64,000 bases of DNA, taken from Saccharospirillaceae bacterium. Its GTDB lineage: Bacteria > Pseudomonadota > Gammaproteobacteria > Pseudomonadales > Oceanobacteraceae. Shown here one piece after another: positions 48,361 to 62,336 of the stretch; position 1 is the first letter of the stretch; each line of letters begins with the position of its first letter. The notes beneath the pieces were generated by a model. The model saw only the letters and a list, made by a program, of their open reading frames with translations. It was not told where the DNA came from and ran no database searches. The DNA lies in assembly GCA_021208685.1 (NCBI GenBank), contig JAJOJJ010000011.1, forward strand, positions 124,001 through 188,000. The letters are read 5' to 3'. The position numbers and the translations under genes were made by a program.

Positions 48361-50252
48361 ATGCGCTGGTCAGGGATACTGGGACTTTGTGGATGTTTAA
48401 TGGCAGCATCGTTCGCAGCGCGTGCCGAGGCAACGTCTCTGCCAGATGATGAGGTATTGCGGTCATTGGCAGAAAAACCACAATGGGCGCATTTGCTGCA
48501 TTATCGTCTTCACCCGTTTAAGGGGCGTTATCTGAGCCAGAACGACAGCCCGGAATTTTTTCTGGCTGCCGATGGCAAAAACGATCTTACGGCTGAGTTA
48601 AAAGCCGATCTGAGTGCTTTTTTGCAAACCCATCAGGCGGATAATGAATCGGCGCAGTGTCAGTTTCCTGCCCGTTATCATTGGTTAAAACACCAATTGC
48701 CGGATGTTGCATTTACCGATCAGCCGTGTCCGGAATTTGAACAATGGCGCGACGAACTGGACGCCCATGCATTAACCCTTATTTTTCCGGCTTCTCATAT
48801 TAATTCTCCATCGTCGATGTATGGCCACACGCTGGTACGCATGGATCGCGCCGATGATTCGCGCAGCAAATTGCTGGCTTACAGCGTTAATTTTGCCGCC
48901 AATGCCGACCCAACGGATAACGAGCTGGTATTCAGCTATAAAGGTTTAAGTGGTGGTTACCCCGGCGTGGTATCGGTGATGCCGTACTACGTAAAAACCA
49001 ATGAATATCAGCACATGGAATACCGCGATGTGTGGGAGTACCGGCTGAATTTCAGCAAAGCCGAAGTTGACCAGTTTGTGCGCCATATCTGGGAAACCAA
49101 AGACACGTATTACGATTACTTTTTCTTTGACGAAAACTGTTCCTACCGGTTATTGGCATTGCTGGACGCCAGCTCAGAACGCGCCGATTTAACCGAAGCT
49201 TTTACCTATAAAGCCGTTCCGGTCGATACCATCCGCGCATTATGGCAGAGCGAGCTGGTGGACAAGACCGAATACCGACCTTCAGCGGCCAGCGATATGG
49301 AGTTCAAAAGTACTCAGGTAAATGAAAAGGTGCTGGTGGCAGCGAAGGCGCTGGTGGACAGCGACGACGATATTGAAAGCCTGATCGCCGGTTTCAATCC
49401 TCAGGATCAGGTACGTGCGCTGGAACTCAGTCACGCTTATGCCCGTTATCTGGCGATCAAAAAGAAGCAGGCCAATCCGGTGTTGCGTCAACGCACACTG
49501 GCGCTGTTGTCAGCCCGGGCCAAACGTCCGGCGACGGCGGATTTTACTGATGTGCCAATGCCTGTTGTGCGTGATGATCAGGGCCATCTCACTTCCCGCG
49601 CTGGCCTCTGGGGCGGGCAGGTGAGTGCGTCTGGTGAAACTCAGGCCTACAGCGATCTGAGCTGGCGCATTGCCTACCACGATATTCTCGATCTGCCGTC
49701 CGGTTTTGTGCCCGGCTCACAGATTCAGATGGGGCAGTGGGATCTGCGCGTCTGGGAAGACGACGGCGTGAAGCTGCAACACTTTAAAGTGGTGGATGTG
49801 CTGTCACTCAGTCATCAGACCTATTTTCAGCGTCCGGTGGCCTGGGCGGTAACGGCCGGTGCCGGGCGATTTGCGGGTTCTGAAGCGGAGTTGCATGGGT
49901 ATTTGAAAGTGGCCTTTGGCCGGGCTTACCAGACGGCGTTCGGGCGCTGGTATGGTCTGGCAGAATCCCAGCTGCTGGCGGATAACCAGTTTGACGATGG
50001 TTACCAGCTCAGCGTTGGCCCGCGCTTGGGCTGGCTGTTGCAGCATGAGCAGGTGCAGGCGCAGGTCGAAGCCAACTGGCAGCCGCTGAATACCGGTGAT
50101 GATACCGTGCGCCGCACTCTGCGTGCCGAGGGCGGTTACGCGCTGGGGCAGAATCTGCAGTTGCGCTTAAAAGCTGAACGTCAGTTGTTTGCCACGGATG
50201 CTGGCACCGCAGGTGTCAGTGAAGTCTCCGCCGGTATGCAATGGTATTTCTG

Positions 50253-50253
<1 letters not shown>
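48361..50253 (+). CDS. DUF4105 (Lnb N-terminal-like) periplasmic protein
   Basis: 630 residues, signal peptide to about residue 24. Residues about 120-300 hold the DUF4105 domain, a permuted papain-like fold: HINSPSSMYGHTLVRM supplies a histidine and DENCSYRLL the cysteine. The C-terminal half (about 400-630) has many alternating strands and ends in aromatic MQWYF, suggesting a beta-barrel anchored in the outer membrane. It may act on lipids or peptides; no substrate known. Overlaps the next gene by one base (stop/start TGATG). Confidence 0.88.
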
Positions 50254-52705
<2,452 letters not shown>

Positions 52706-52771
52706 GACCGGCGGGCTTTGATTTTTCTGGGGATGCACTGCATCCCCGCTTTCGTTTTACGGGAATTAGTT

Positions 52772-54352
52772 ATGTCTCAAGACATTCATGCTCAACGTAT
52801 CCTGATTCTGGATTTCGGTTCACAGTACACCCAGCTGATCGCCCGCCGTGTGCGCGAAATTGGTGTGTTCTCTGAAATCCGTGCCTGGGATATGGACGAA
52901 GCGGAAATCCGCGAATACAACCCGACCGGTATTATTCTGGCCGGTGGCCCTGAGTCGGTGACCGAAGAAGGTTCGCCGCGTGCGCCGGAAATCGTGTTCA
53001 GCATGGGGCTGCCGGTACTGGGTATCTGCTACGGCATGCAGACCATGGCGGAACAGATGGGCGGTAAGGTTGAAAGCTCCACCATCCGCGAATTCGGTTA
53101 CGCCCAGATTGCGGTAGAAGGCAGCAGCCGCCTGCTGCACGACATCAAAGACCATGTTGATGCGGCCAGCGGTAAAGCCCTGCTCGACGTCTGGATGAGC
53201 CACGGTGATAAAGTAGTGCGCATGCCGGAAGGCTTCGAGCTGATGGCCTCAACGCCAAGCTGCCCGATTGCCGGAATGTTCCACGCCGGGAAAAACCTCT
53301 ACGGTGTGCAGTTCCATCCGGAAGTTACCCACACGCTGCAGGGTAAGCGTCTGCTCGAACATTTCGTACTGGAAATCTGTGGCTGTGAAGCGCTGTGGAC
53401 ACCCGCCAAAATCATCGAAGATCAGATTGAAAAAGTCCGCGCTCAGGTGGGCACGCAGAAAGTTCTGCTGGGCCTGTCCGGTGGTGTCGATTCTTCTGTG
53501 GTTGCCGCGCTGCTGCACAAAGCCATCGGCGACCAGCTGACCTGCGTGTTCGTCGATAACGGTCTGCTGCGTAAGAACGAAGGCGACGCCGTGATGGATA
53601 TGTTCGCCAAAAACATGGGCGTGCGTGTTATCCGTGCCGATGCCGAAGCGCTGTTCCTCGATGCACTGGCCGGTGTATCTGAGCCGGAAGCCAAGCGTAA
53701 GATTATTGGCGGTAAATTCATCGAAGTCTTCGATGCCGAAGCCACCAAACTGACCGACGTAAACTTCCTCGCCCAGGGTACGATTTATCCGGACGTGATT
53801 GAATCGGCGGCTTCCAAAACCGGCAAAGCCCACGTGATTAAATCCCACCATAACGTTGGCGGTCTGCCGGACGATATGAAGATGGAACTGGTTGAACCAC
53901 TGCGCGAGCTGTTTAAAGACGAAGTGCGCAAAATCGGTCTGGAACTGGGTCTGCCATACGATATGGTTTACCGTCATCCGTTTCCGGGTCCGGGTCTGGG
54001 TGTTCGTATTCTGGGTGAAGTGAAAAAAGAATACGCCGACATCCTGCGTGAAGCCGATGCCATCTTTATTGAAGAGCTGCATAACTTCGACTGGTACCAC
54101 AAAACCTCCCAGGCTTTTGCGGTATTTATTCCGCAGAAATCCGTGGGCGTGGTGGGTGATGCCCGCCGTTACGAGTGGGTGATTGCCCTGCGTGCGGTAG
54201 AAACCATCGACTTTATGACGGCCCGTTGGGCGCACCTGCCGTACGAGCTGCTGGAAAAAGTATCGAACCGTATTATTAACGAGATCGAGCATGTTTCCCG
54301 CGTGACCTACGATGTGTCGAGCAAGCCACCAGCGACGATAGAATGGGAGTAA
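52772..54352 (+). CDS. guaA: GMP synthase (glutamine-hydrolysing)
   Basis: 526 residues from the ATG at 52772 ([20 protein letters not shown]); the frame opens earlier but lacks family sequence. Class I amidotransferase domain with C86 (GICYGMQ) and the FHPEVTH motif; PP-loop ATP pyrophosphatase [12 protein letters not shown]-terminal dimerisation domain ending EWE. It converts XMP to GMP. The stop codon falls inside the first hairpin of the array that follows. Confidence 0.99.
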   Translation: MSQDIHAQRILILDFGSQYTQLIARRVREIGVFSEIRAWDMDEAEIREYNPTGIILAGGPESVTEEGSPRAPEIVFSMGLPVLGICYGMQTMAEQMGGKVESSTIREFGYAQIAVEGSSRLLHDIKDHVDAASGKALLDVWMSHGDKVVRMPEGFELMASTPSCPIAGMFHAGKNLYGVQFHPEVTHTLQGKRLLEHFVLEICGCEALWTPAKIIEDQIEKVRAQVGTQKVLLGLSGGVDSSVVAALLHKAIGDQLTCVFVDNGLLRKNEGDAVMDMFAKNMGVRVIRADAEALFLDALAGVSEPEAKRKIIGGKFIEVFDAEATKLTDVNFLAQGTIYPDVIESAASKTGKAHVIKSHHNVGGLPDDMKMELVEPLRELFKDEVRKIGLELGLPYDMVYRHPFPGPGLGVRILGEVKKEYADILREADAIFIEELHNFDWYHKTSQAFAVFIPQKSVGVVGDARRYEWVIALRAVETIDFMTARWAHLPYELLEKVSNRIINEIEHVSRVTYDVSSKPPATIEWE

Positions 54353-54479
54353 ACCGACAGGTTTACTCCATTCGTTGACAAAACGTCAGGACAGACGTTT
54401 TGGGCAAACTTCAGTTTGGCCGTAGGCCGAAGGGCAGGGATGCCCTGAGTCAATGGGAGTCATTCCACGCTCTGCGTGG
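54342..54479 (+). other. Array of small hairpins in the guaA 3' region
   Basis: At least six stem-loops within 138 bases: AATGGGAGTAAACC/GGTTTACTCCATT (54342-54372, one bulged G), CAAAACGTC/GACGTTTTG (54379-54402), CAAAC/GTTTG (54405-54418), GGCC/GGCC (54418-54428), AGGGCA/TGCCCT (54431-54446) and CCACGC/GCGTGG (54465-54479). AATGGGAGT occurs twice (54342, 54452). No T-run or coding frame. It could be a structured 3' RNA or a dispersed repeat family. Confidence 0.75.
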
Positions 54480-54582
54480 TAGTGTCTGTCGTTTGGTGTT
54501 GCAGTCGTGTCTGTGTTCGCAGAGAAGGTCAGGCGGATGTAATGAAGTGCATAACATTCCGTATAAACGCACTTTATGAATC

Positions 54583-54613
54583 GCCCCCTTATCTTTAAAA
54601 AAGATAAGGGGGC
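54583..54613. terminator. 13-bp perfect inverted repeat before fadH end
   Basis: GCCCCCTTATCTT, TAAAA, AAGATAAGGGGGC. It sits ten bases beyond the minus-strand fadH stop. No T-run after it on either strand, but its strength and place suggest termination or 3'-end protection. Confidence 0.65.
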
Positions 54614-54622
54614 AGGGCACCA

Positions 54623-56678
<2,056 letters not shown>

Positions 56679-56703
56679 CTTTATACGCACTGGCGTCTTT
56701 AAT

Positions 56704-56717
56704 TGCAACTTGTTGCA
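56704..56717 (+). promoter_or_regulatory. Operator copy 2 for the PadR-type regulator
   Basis: TGCAA-CTTG-TTGCA. Same palindrome (extended on the right by T), its centre exactly 40 bases from copy 1, so about four helical turns. Lies 43 bases before the padR-like start. Confidence 0.8.
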
Positions 56718-56760
56718 TAAAGGCATTATTCTGCATCGGAAATCCTTAAATGAGTCACCT

Positions 56761-57309
56761 ATGTCATTGCCCCATGCGTTACTGACCTCGTTGCTGGAGC
56801 AACCCTGCTCGGGTATGGATCTGGCACGGCGCTTCGAGCGTTCCATTGGCTTCTTCTGGCCGGCGACACATCAGCAGATATACAAAGAGCTGGGTAAGCT
56901 GGAGGCGGCTGGCTGGGTCCGTTCAAGCGCAGAAGAGGGCGCGCGGGGCCGGAAGCGGTGCTACGAGGTCTTGCCCGCGGGGGAGCAGGAACTTAAACGC
57001 TGGGTGGCGGAAGCGGATGACCCACCACCTCTGCGCGATGCCATGATGGTGCGCTTACGAGCCGAAGCGGCACTGGGCACCGGCGCCGGGGTTGAGAATG
57101 ATCTGCTCCACAGGCTGGCCCGGCACCGCACGCAGCTGGCGTTGTATGAAGACATTGAACAGCGTGATTTCACCGGCCGGGAATTGTCGGCGGCTGAGCA
57201 GCTGCAATATCTGATTTTGCAGTCCGGCCTGGCCACAGAGCGTGAGCAGATCCGCTTTTGTGAAAAAGCGCTGGCGCTGCTTGAGACTCTGGCCAATGCC
57301 GGGGGGTAA
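56761..57309 (+). CDS. PadR-family transcriptional regulator
   Basis: 182 residues from the ATG at 56761. Winged helix at 1-75 (HALLTSLLEQPCSGMDLARRFE, then THQQIYKELGKLEAAGWV), and a helical C-terminal domain (about 90-180) of the Vir_act_alpha_C type. It diverges from fadH with two copies of TGCAA-N4-TTGCA between, so it probably represses both genes in response to a ligand. Start chosen by family fit; ribosome site is weak. Confidence 0.88.
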   Translation: MSLPHALLTSLLEQPCSGMDLARRFERSIGFFWPATHQQIYKELGKLEAAGWVRSSAEEGARGRKRCYEVLPAGEQELKRWVAEADDPPPLRDAMMVRLRAEAALGTGAGVENDLLHRLARHRTQLALYEDIEQRDFTGRELSAAEQLQYLILQSGLATEREQIRFCEKALALLETLANAGG

Positions 57310-57398
57310 GACCCGCCAATCCCTTTTACAGTCAACCAATGTGGCATGGTGTGCCGTGCCGCGGTTGTTTAGTCTGCGCTGATACTCAGGAGAATTCT

Positions 57399-58349
57399 AT
57401 GATTCAGCATGCTGCGGGCATTATGCAGATCGACGCCGATTACGTCGCGCACGGTCTGGCCAGTGTTTATTTAATCCGTCAGGGCGACCGTCTGGCATTA
57501 ATCGAAACCGGTACCGCACATACGGTACCGCATGTGCTGGCGGCGATTGCCGAACTGGGGTTAACGCCTGAGCATCTCGACTGGATTATTCTTACTCATA
57601 TTCACCTTGATCATGCCGCTGGTGCCGGGGCGTTAATGGAGAAATGTCCGAACGCGAAACTGGTGGTTCATCCGCGCGGTGCGGCGCATATGATTCATCC
57701 GGCAAAACTCGAAGCCGGTACGATGGCGGTTTACGGCGAGGACAATTACCGCAAATTATACGGTGCATTAATTCCGGTCGCCGCAGAGCGAGTGGTTGAA
57801 ACCGCTGAGGGTTTTACGCTGAATTTTAATGGTCGTATCTTTACCTTTTTCGATACGCCGGGGCATGCGCTGCACCATGTGTGCATTCACGATTCACTGA
57901 GTAATGCGCTGTTCAGCGGCGATACCTTTGGTGTGTCGTACCGTATTTTTGATACTGCAGAGGGGGATGTACTGTTATTTGTGACCACCACGCCGGTGCA
58001 TTTCGATCCGCAGGCGATGCGTGTCAGCATTGAGCGGATTGCTGCGCTGAAACCGGCAGTGGTGTATCTCACCCATTACGGCCCGGTTGCTGCCGATGAG
58101 ACCAATGTGGCGCAACTGCTGGCGTCGCTGGATGCCTTTGTGGCGATTGCTAACGCTGAAAAAGAGCAAAAAGAAGGGCGGGTTGAGCGTCTGGCCGCCG
58201 CCATTCTCGACTGGCTGATGATTCGTGCGCAGGCGCTGAATCCGGCGCTGGATGACGCCCTCCGCCGGCGCTGGCTGGCAGCCGATGCCCGGCTCAATGC
58301 GCAGGGGCTGGAGGTCTGGTTAAACCGTCAGGAAAAATCATCCCAGTAG
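57399..58349 (+). CDS. Metallo-beta-lactamase-fold hydrolase
   Basis: 316 residues from the ATG at 57399 with AGGAGA; the frame is open upstream to 57339 without support. Zinc motif THIHLDHAAG with H67, H69, D71 and H72, later HALHHVCIHD and SGDTFG, and the final LTHYGP histidine: complete two-metal site of the glyoxalase II-like branch. The C-terminal 80 residues are helical. Substrate unknown. Follows padR after 89 bases. Confidence 0.9.
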   Translation: MIQHAAGIMQIDADYVAHGLASVYLIRQGDRLALIETGTAHTVPHVLAAIAELGLTPEHLDWIILTHIHLDHAAGAGALMEKCPNAKLVVHPRGAAHMIHPAKLEAGTMAVYGEDNYRKLYGALIPVAAERVVETAEGFTLNFNGRIFTFFDTPGHALHHVCIHDSLSNALFSGDTFGVSYRIFDTAEGDVLLFVTTTPVHFDPQAMRVSIERIAALKPAVVYLTHYGPVAADETNVAQLLASLDAFVAIANAEKEQKEGRVERLAAAILDWLMIRAQALNPALDDALRRRWLAADARLNAQGLEVWLNRQEKSSQ

Positions 58350-59227
58350 GGCGTATCACCGTAATAAGCACTGATGAAGTCGAGGAAACGGCGTACTTTG
58401 CCAGACAATAACTGGCGGTGCGCATACACCGCATACAGTCCGATGGATTCAGGTTCTGAGTCTTGTAAAATCACCTGCAGTTTTCCTTCCCGGATCGCCG
58501 GCCCGGCAATAAAGGTCGGCTGTACGACGATGCCCATTCCATTAATCGCGGCCTGGGTTAATACGTCACCGTTATTGGCCTGAAAGGTGCTGTTCAGCTG
58601 GCCGCTTAAACCGGCGCCGGGCACCAGAATGGTATCTTCCGTGGCGTAGCTGTAATGCAGATAGCGATGCTCTTTCAGCTCTGTGCGGCTTTGTGGTGTG
58701 CCATGGCGGGCAAGGTAGTCCGGAGAGGCGCAGGTCACCAGTCTTACTGGCGCAATACGCCGGGCAATCAGTGATGAACTCTGCAGACGGCCAATACGCA
58801 GGGCAATATCAAAACCCTCTTCAATAATGTCCACCTTGCGGTCGTTCAATTGCAGGTCAATGTGGACATCGGGCCACAGAGCCTGAAACTCGGTCAGCGG
58901 TTTTGCCAGATGGCAGATGGCAAAGGATACCGGCGCACTGATGCGTAATACGCCGCGCGCGGTGTTCTGCAGTTCGCCCAGCTGATTTTCCAGATCATCC
59001 ATGTCGGCCAGTATTTGCTGTGCACGCTGAAAGCAGGCGCTGCCAGCTTCGGTAATGCTGACCTGACGGGTAGTGCGGTTGAGCAGGCGGGTATTCAGGT
59101 GAGTTTCCAGTTGCGAGACGTATTTGCTGACCAGCTGTGGGCTGAGTTCCAGCCGCTCGGCAGCGCGGGCAAAGGAGCCTTCGCTGACCACGGTGACAAA
59201 GGCTTTCAGGCTGACGATGCGATCCAT
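58328..59227 (-). CDS. LysR-family regulator
   Basis: 299 residues. N-terminal winged HTH (LKAFVTVVSEGSFARAAERL, SPQLVSKYVSQLE) then a periplasmic-binding-protein-like effector domain; CrgA/DsdC-like subgroup. Its last 22 bases overlap the end of the hydrolase gene tail to tail. It diverges from DoxX and glutathionyl-hydroquinone reductase genes and has a classical T-N11-A box at its start, so it likely controls them. Confidence 0.93.
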   Translation of the reverse strand: MDRIVSLKAFVTVVSEGSFARAAERLELSPQLVSKYVSQLETHLNTRLLNRTTRQVSITEAGSACFQRAQQILADMDDLENQLGELQNTARGVLRISAPVSFAICHLAKPLTEFQALWPDVHIDLQLNDRKVDIIEEGFDIALRIGRLQSSSLIARRIAPVRLVTCASPDYLARHGTPQSRTELKEHRYLHYSYATEDTILVPGAGLSGQLNSTFQANNGDVLTQAAINGMGIVVQPTFIAGPAIREGKLQVILQDSEPESIGLYAVYAHRQLLSGKVRRFLDFISAYYGDTPYWDDFS

Positions 59228-59230
59228 AAT

Positions 59231-59251
59231 TTATCTTCATATCGTTGATAA
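59231..59251. promoter_or_regulatory. LysR-type operator (T-N11-A)
   Basis: TTATC-N11-GATAA, a 21-base perfect palindrome four bases upstream of the LysR start and 105 bases before doxX. Confidence 0.8.
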
Positions 59252-59356
59252 TTTAACAATGATAGTGCCATTTATCCTCAAAACGAAAATAACTACATTG
59301 AGCTCAAGCCGTGAGGAATTCTCCTCAGCCCAAACAAATAACAGCGGGAGCAGATT

Positions 59357-59803
59357 ATGAACACTCAACTTATTCAACGCGTACTCAACACCAATGCCGG
59401 TCTGGCCGCTTTGGCTTTGCGGATTCCGGTTGGCCTTATTCTGGCTGCGCACGGTGCGCAAAAACTCTTTGCCTGGTTTGGCGGATACGGTCTTGAAGGC
59501 ACCGGACAGTGGATGGCCAGTATCGGTCTGGAACCGGGTTATCTGATGGCCTTGCTGGCGGGCAGTGCGGAATTTTTTGGAGGTCTGGCGCTGGTCGTCG
59601 GTCTGCTGACCCGTCCGGCGGCGGTGGTCAGTGCGTTCACCATGCTGATTGCGATTGTCACTGTGCATATCAGCAATGGCCTGTTTATGAGCAATAACGG
59701 CTATGAATACGCATTGACCCTGTTTGCTGTAACCGTTGCGCTGGCGATTCAGGGCGGTGGTGCACTGTCGGTTGACCGGGTGCTGGCCGAGCGTCTGCGC
59801 TGA
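59357..59803 (+). CDS. DoxX-family membrane protein (YqjF-like)
   Basis: 148 residues, four hydrophobic segments (about 20-45, 60-80, 85-105, 115-135). The stretch GLILAAHGAQKLFAWFGG at 26-43 is the DoxX signature. Paired in E. coli with yqjG (glutathionyl-hydroquinone reductase), as here, suggesting a joint role in quinone or aromatic detoxification. GGGAG ribosome site. Ends in its own terminator, so the next gene may depend on read-through or its own promoter. Confidence 0.9.
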   Translation: MNTQLIQRVLNTNAGLAALALRIPVGLILAAHGAQKLFAWFGGYGLEGTGQWMASIGLEPGYLMALLAGSAEFFGGLALVVGLLTRPAAVVSAFTMLIAIVTVHISNGLFMSNNGYEYALTLFAVTVALAIQGGGALSVDRVLAERLR

Positions 59804-59818
59804 GCAGCAGAGTTTGAG

Positions 59819-59842
59819 GCCCGCTTTGGCGGGCTTTTTTTT
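59819..59842 (+). terminator. Rho-independent terminator after doxX
   Basis: GCCCGC (59819-59824), TTTG, GCGGGC (59829-59834), eight Ts. Confidence 0.9.
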
Positions 59843-59869
59843 CAATCAATAGCGCGGCGGGAGGTCGTT

Positions 59870-60826
59870 ATGTTAGTGAATGGGGTGTGGACTGCCGACT
59901 GGCAGCCGGTACAGGCAACAGATAAAGACGGACGCTTTATCCGCCAGACGTCTTCGTTCCGCCACTGGATTACCGCCGATGGCAGCGCCGGGCCAACGGG
60001 TGACGGCGGCTTTAAGGCTGAAACCGGGCGTTACCATCTGTACGTAGCTTATATCTGTCCCTGGGCGTCACGTACGCTGATGGTCCGTGAGTTAAAACAA
60101 CTGCAGGCACTGATCAGCGTCAGTGTGGTGAATCCGGTACTGACGGAGCAGGGCTGGGCCTTTGGTGGTTATCCGGGGGCCGATACCGACACCCTGAACG
60201 GCGCGCAGTATCTGCATGAACTGTACAGTCTTGCTGACAGCCAGTTTACCGGACGGGCCACGGTGCCGGTGTTGTGGGATAAAAAGACCGGCACCATCGT
60301 GAATAACGAGTCGGCTGATATTTTGCGCATGCTGAACCGTGCTTTTGATCACCTGACCGGCAATACGCTGAATCTGCATCCGCCGGTGCTGGCGGACGCA
60401 ATTGATGAGCTGAATGGGCGTATTTACACTGAGCTGAATAATGGCGTGTATCAGGCAGGATTTGCCTCATCGCAGGCAGCTTATGACGAAGCGTACAGGC
60501 GTGTATTCGCGATGCTGGATGAACTGGAAAGCCGGTTGTCGGATGGCAGAGCGTATCTGTTGGGTAATGTTTTCACGGAAACGGATATCCGCACCTTTGT
60601 GACGCTGGTGCGTTTTGATGCGGCTTATCATGGTTTGTTTAAATGCAACCGTCATACGCTCAGCAGCATGACGCATTTATCGGCCTATATGCAGCGTGTT
60701 GGCGAGTTGCCGGGCGTTGCGGCAACGGTGAATATTGACCATATCAAGGCTGGCTATTACTCGATTAAAACACTCAACCCATCAGGAATAGTGCCGCTGG
60801 GGCCGGAAATATTCCGTTCTGATTGA
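59870..60826 (+). CDS. yqjG: Glutathionyl-hydroquinone reductase (YqjG/PcpF type)
   Basis: 318 residues, xi-class glutathione transferase. Catalytic C63 in YICPWASR, the same position as in E. coli YqjG. Reduces glutathionyl-(hydro)quinones back to hydroquinones. Thioredoxin-like N-terminal domain, helical C-terminal domain (about 180-300), and the typical end with NPSGIVPLGP. Read after doxX and opposite the LysR gene. Confidence 0.93.
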   Translation: MLVNGVWTADWQPVQATDKDGRFIRQTSSFRHWITADGSAGPTGDGGFKAETGRYHLYVAYICPWASRTLMVRELKQLQALISVSVVNPVLTEQGWAFGGYPGADTDTLNGAQYLHELYSLADSQFTGRATVPVLWDKKTGTIVNNESADILRMLNRAFDHLTGNTLNLHPPVLADAIDELNGRIYTELNNGVYQAGFASSQAAYDEAYRRVFAMLDELESRLSDGRAYLLGNVFTETDIRTFVTLVRFDAAYHGLFKCNRHTLSSMTHLSAYMQRVGELPGVAATVNIDHIKAGYYSIKTLNPSGIVPLGPEIFRSD

Positions 60827-60836
60827 AAAATAAACG

Positions 60837-60864
60837 TTGACAGGGTGGGGGATAGGTATAGACT
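60837..60864 (+). promoter_or_regulatory. Cold-shock gene promoter
   Basis: TTGACA (60837-60842), 16 bases, TAGACT (60859-60864). A perfect -35. Transcription from about 60871 would give a leader of roughly 185 bases before the cold-shock gene. Confidence 0.7.
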
Positions 60865-60870
60865 GCCCGC

Positions 60871-61055
60871 AGCTTGTTAGTTAGTCCTTATATTTATGGT
60901 CACCGCTTGATGTCCGCCCCGCAATGTTGTCTCAGTCTCTGAGCAATCTGCAGAAGCTCCTCATCCTGTTTTGTTTTTCATAAGTTATTTGTACATCTTC
61001 CAGCATACCGGCCATCTGGCCATCCAACTTTTGAAAAAAAACAGGAATATTGATT
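60871..61055 (+). other. Long 5' leader of the cold-shock gene
   Basis: No gene. Its length fits the cspA-type leader (about 160 bases in E. coli), which refolds in the cold to expose the start. I recognise no exact cold-box sequence. Confidence 0.5.
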
Positions 61056-61265
61056 ATGTCTAATCAAATCACCGGCACTGTAAAATGGTTTAACGAAGCT
61101 AAAGGTTTTGGTTTCATCGAACAGGAAAACGGTCCAGACGTTTTCGCTCACTTCAAAGCGATCACTGGTACTGGTTTCAAAACTCTGGCTGAAGGCCAGA
61201 AAGTTAAGTTTACTGTTACTCAGGGCCAGAAAGGTCCTCAGGCAGAAGACATTATCCCTCTGTAA
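61056..61265 (+). CDS. Cold-shock protein, CspA family
   Basis: 69 residues from the ATG at 61056 (ribosome site AGGAA at 61043-61047). Single OB-fold with RNP1 (KGFGFI) and RNP2 (VFAHF); [14 protein letters not shown] is typical. Binds single-stranded RNA/DNA as an RNA chaperone. The histidine/alanine variant VFAHF and ending AEDIIPL resemble CapB/CspD-like members more than E. coli CspA. Codon use is strongly biased. Confidence 0.97.
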   Translation: MSNQITGTVKWFNEAKGFGFIEQENGPDVFAHFKAITGTGFKTLAEGQKVKFTVTQGQKGPQAEDIIPL

Positions 61266-61317
61266 GTATTTTTCTTTATCTGTCCGACGGGACGATAAAG
61301 TGTTAAATATCTGAGAG

Positions 61318-61348
61318 AAAAAAAGCGAACATTATGTTCGCTTTTTTT
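61318..61348. terminator. Rho-independent terminator
   Basis: A-run, GCGAAC (61325-61330), ATTAT, GTTCGC (61336-61341), seven Ts; bidirectional, also serving the minus-strand RIO gene. Confidence 0.92.
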
Positions 61349-61377
61349 ATGCCTGAATATGTTGAAAACGACGACAT

Positions 61378-62238
61378 TCAGCCGTCGTCGTCTTCTGCTT
61401 CTTTCAGGCGTGCGCGGCGCGCTTCTTCTTCGGCCAGTACGGCTTTAATTTCTTCCAGTACATTGGCTACGTCGGCGGATTCTTCGCTTTCAGTAAATTC
61501 GCCGGTGAGTTCAGTGTCAGGCAATAATTCGCCTTCTTCGTACAGTGACCACATTTCCTGCGCGTAACGTGTGCCGCTTAACTGTGGCGCGTATTGAGCG
61601 TAGTAATTGGTCATGTTATCGACGTCGCGCTGCAGCATGGCTTTTGCGTGATTATTTGCCGCAGCATCAACGGCCTGTGGCAGATCAATAATCACCGGGC
61701 CATAGTCGTCAACCAGTACGTTAAATTCGGATAAATCACCGTGTACCAGACCTTCGACCAGCATTAATTTAACGTAATGCATGACCTCGTAATGGTCTTC
61801 CAGTGCCTGCTCTTCGCTCATGGCGACATCGTTCAGGCGCGGTGCGACGTTTCCGGCGTCGTCGGTGACCAGTTCCATCAGCAGTACGCCGTCAAAACAG
61901 CCATATGGCGTCGGTACGCGCACACCGGCACGGGCCAGCCGATACAGTGCTTCCACCTCGGCATTGTGCCAGGCGTCTTCCTGCTGTTTACGACCGAATT
62001 TTGAGCCTTTTTCCATGGCGCGCTGGCGTCGCGTGTTACGCACTTTGCGGCCTTCCTGATACTGCACTGCTTGTTTAAAGCTGCGCTTATCGGCTTCTTT
62101 ATAGACTTTGGCGCAGCGGATCTGGTCGCCACAGCGCACTACGTAAACAGAAGCTTCCTTGCCACTCATTAATGGGCGGATAACTTCGTCGATCAGACCG
62201 TCATCCACCAGGGGTTGTAATCGTTTTGGTATTTTCAT
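61378..62238 (-). CDS. RIO-family serine protein kinase
   Basis: 286 residues, RIO1-type. The fold begins at SGKEASVYVVRCG (P-loop replacement), with CAKVY (ATP lysine), the catalytic HGDLSEFN and the metal-binding IIDLPQ. The C-terminal 50 residues are acidic. Bacterial RIO kinases are widespread but poorly understood; substrate unknown. Confidence 0.92.
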   Translation of the reverse strand: MKIPKRLQPLVDDGLIDEVIRPLMSGKEASVYVVRCGDQIRCAKVYKEADKRSFKQAVQYQEGRKVRNTRRQRAMEKGSKFGRKQQEDAWHNAEVEALYRLARAGVRVPTPYGCFDGVLLMELVTDDAGNVAPRLNDVAMSEEQALEDHYEVMHYVKLMLVEGLVHGDLSEFNVLVDDYGPVIIDLPQAVDAAANNHAKAMLQRDVDNMTNYYAQYAPQLSGTRYAQEMWSLYEEGELLPDTELTGEFTESEESADVANVLEEIKAVLAEEEARRARLKEAEDDDG

Positions 62239-62294
62239 CGGCGTGTTATACCCCAGAAAAGGGGCAGATGGAATCCGGGGAGGCAGCCGTATTC

Positions 62295-62321
62295 AGCAGG
62301 TCAGCATGCGGCTGACCTGCT
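62295..62321. terminator. Perfect 11-bp hairpin
   Basis: AGCAGGTCAGC, ATGCG, GCTGACCTGCT, 16 bases beyond the stop of the minus-strand gene. No T-run. Confidence 0.6.
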
Positions 62322-62336
62322 ATCGGCCCGTTTTAG

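Noticed and set aside
53249-54292. 347-residue minus-strand frame
   Set aside because: Antisense shadow of guaA.
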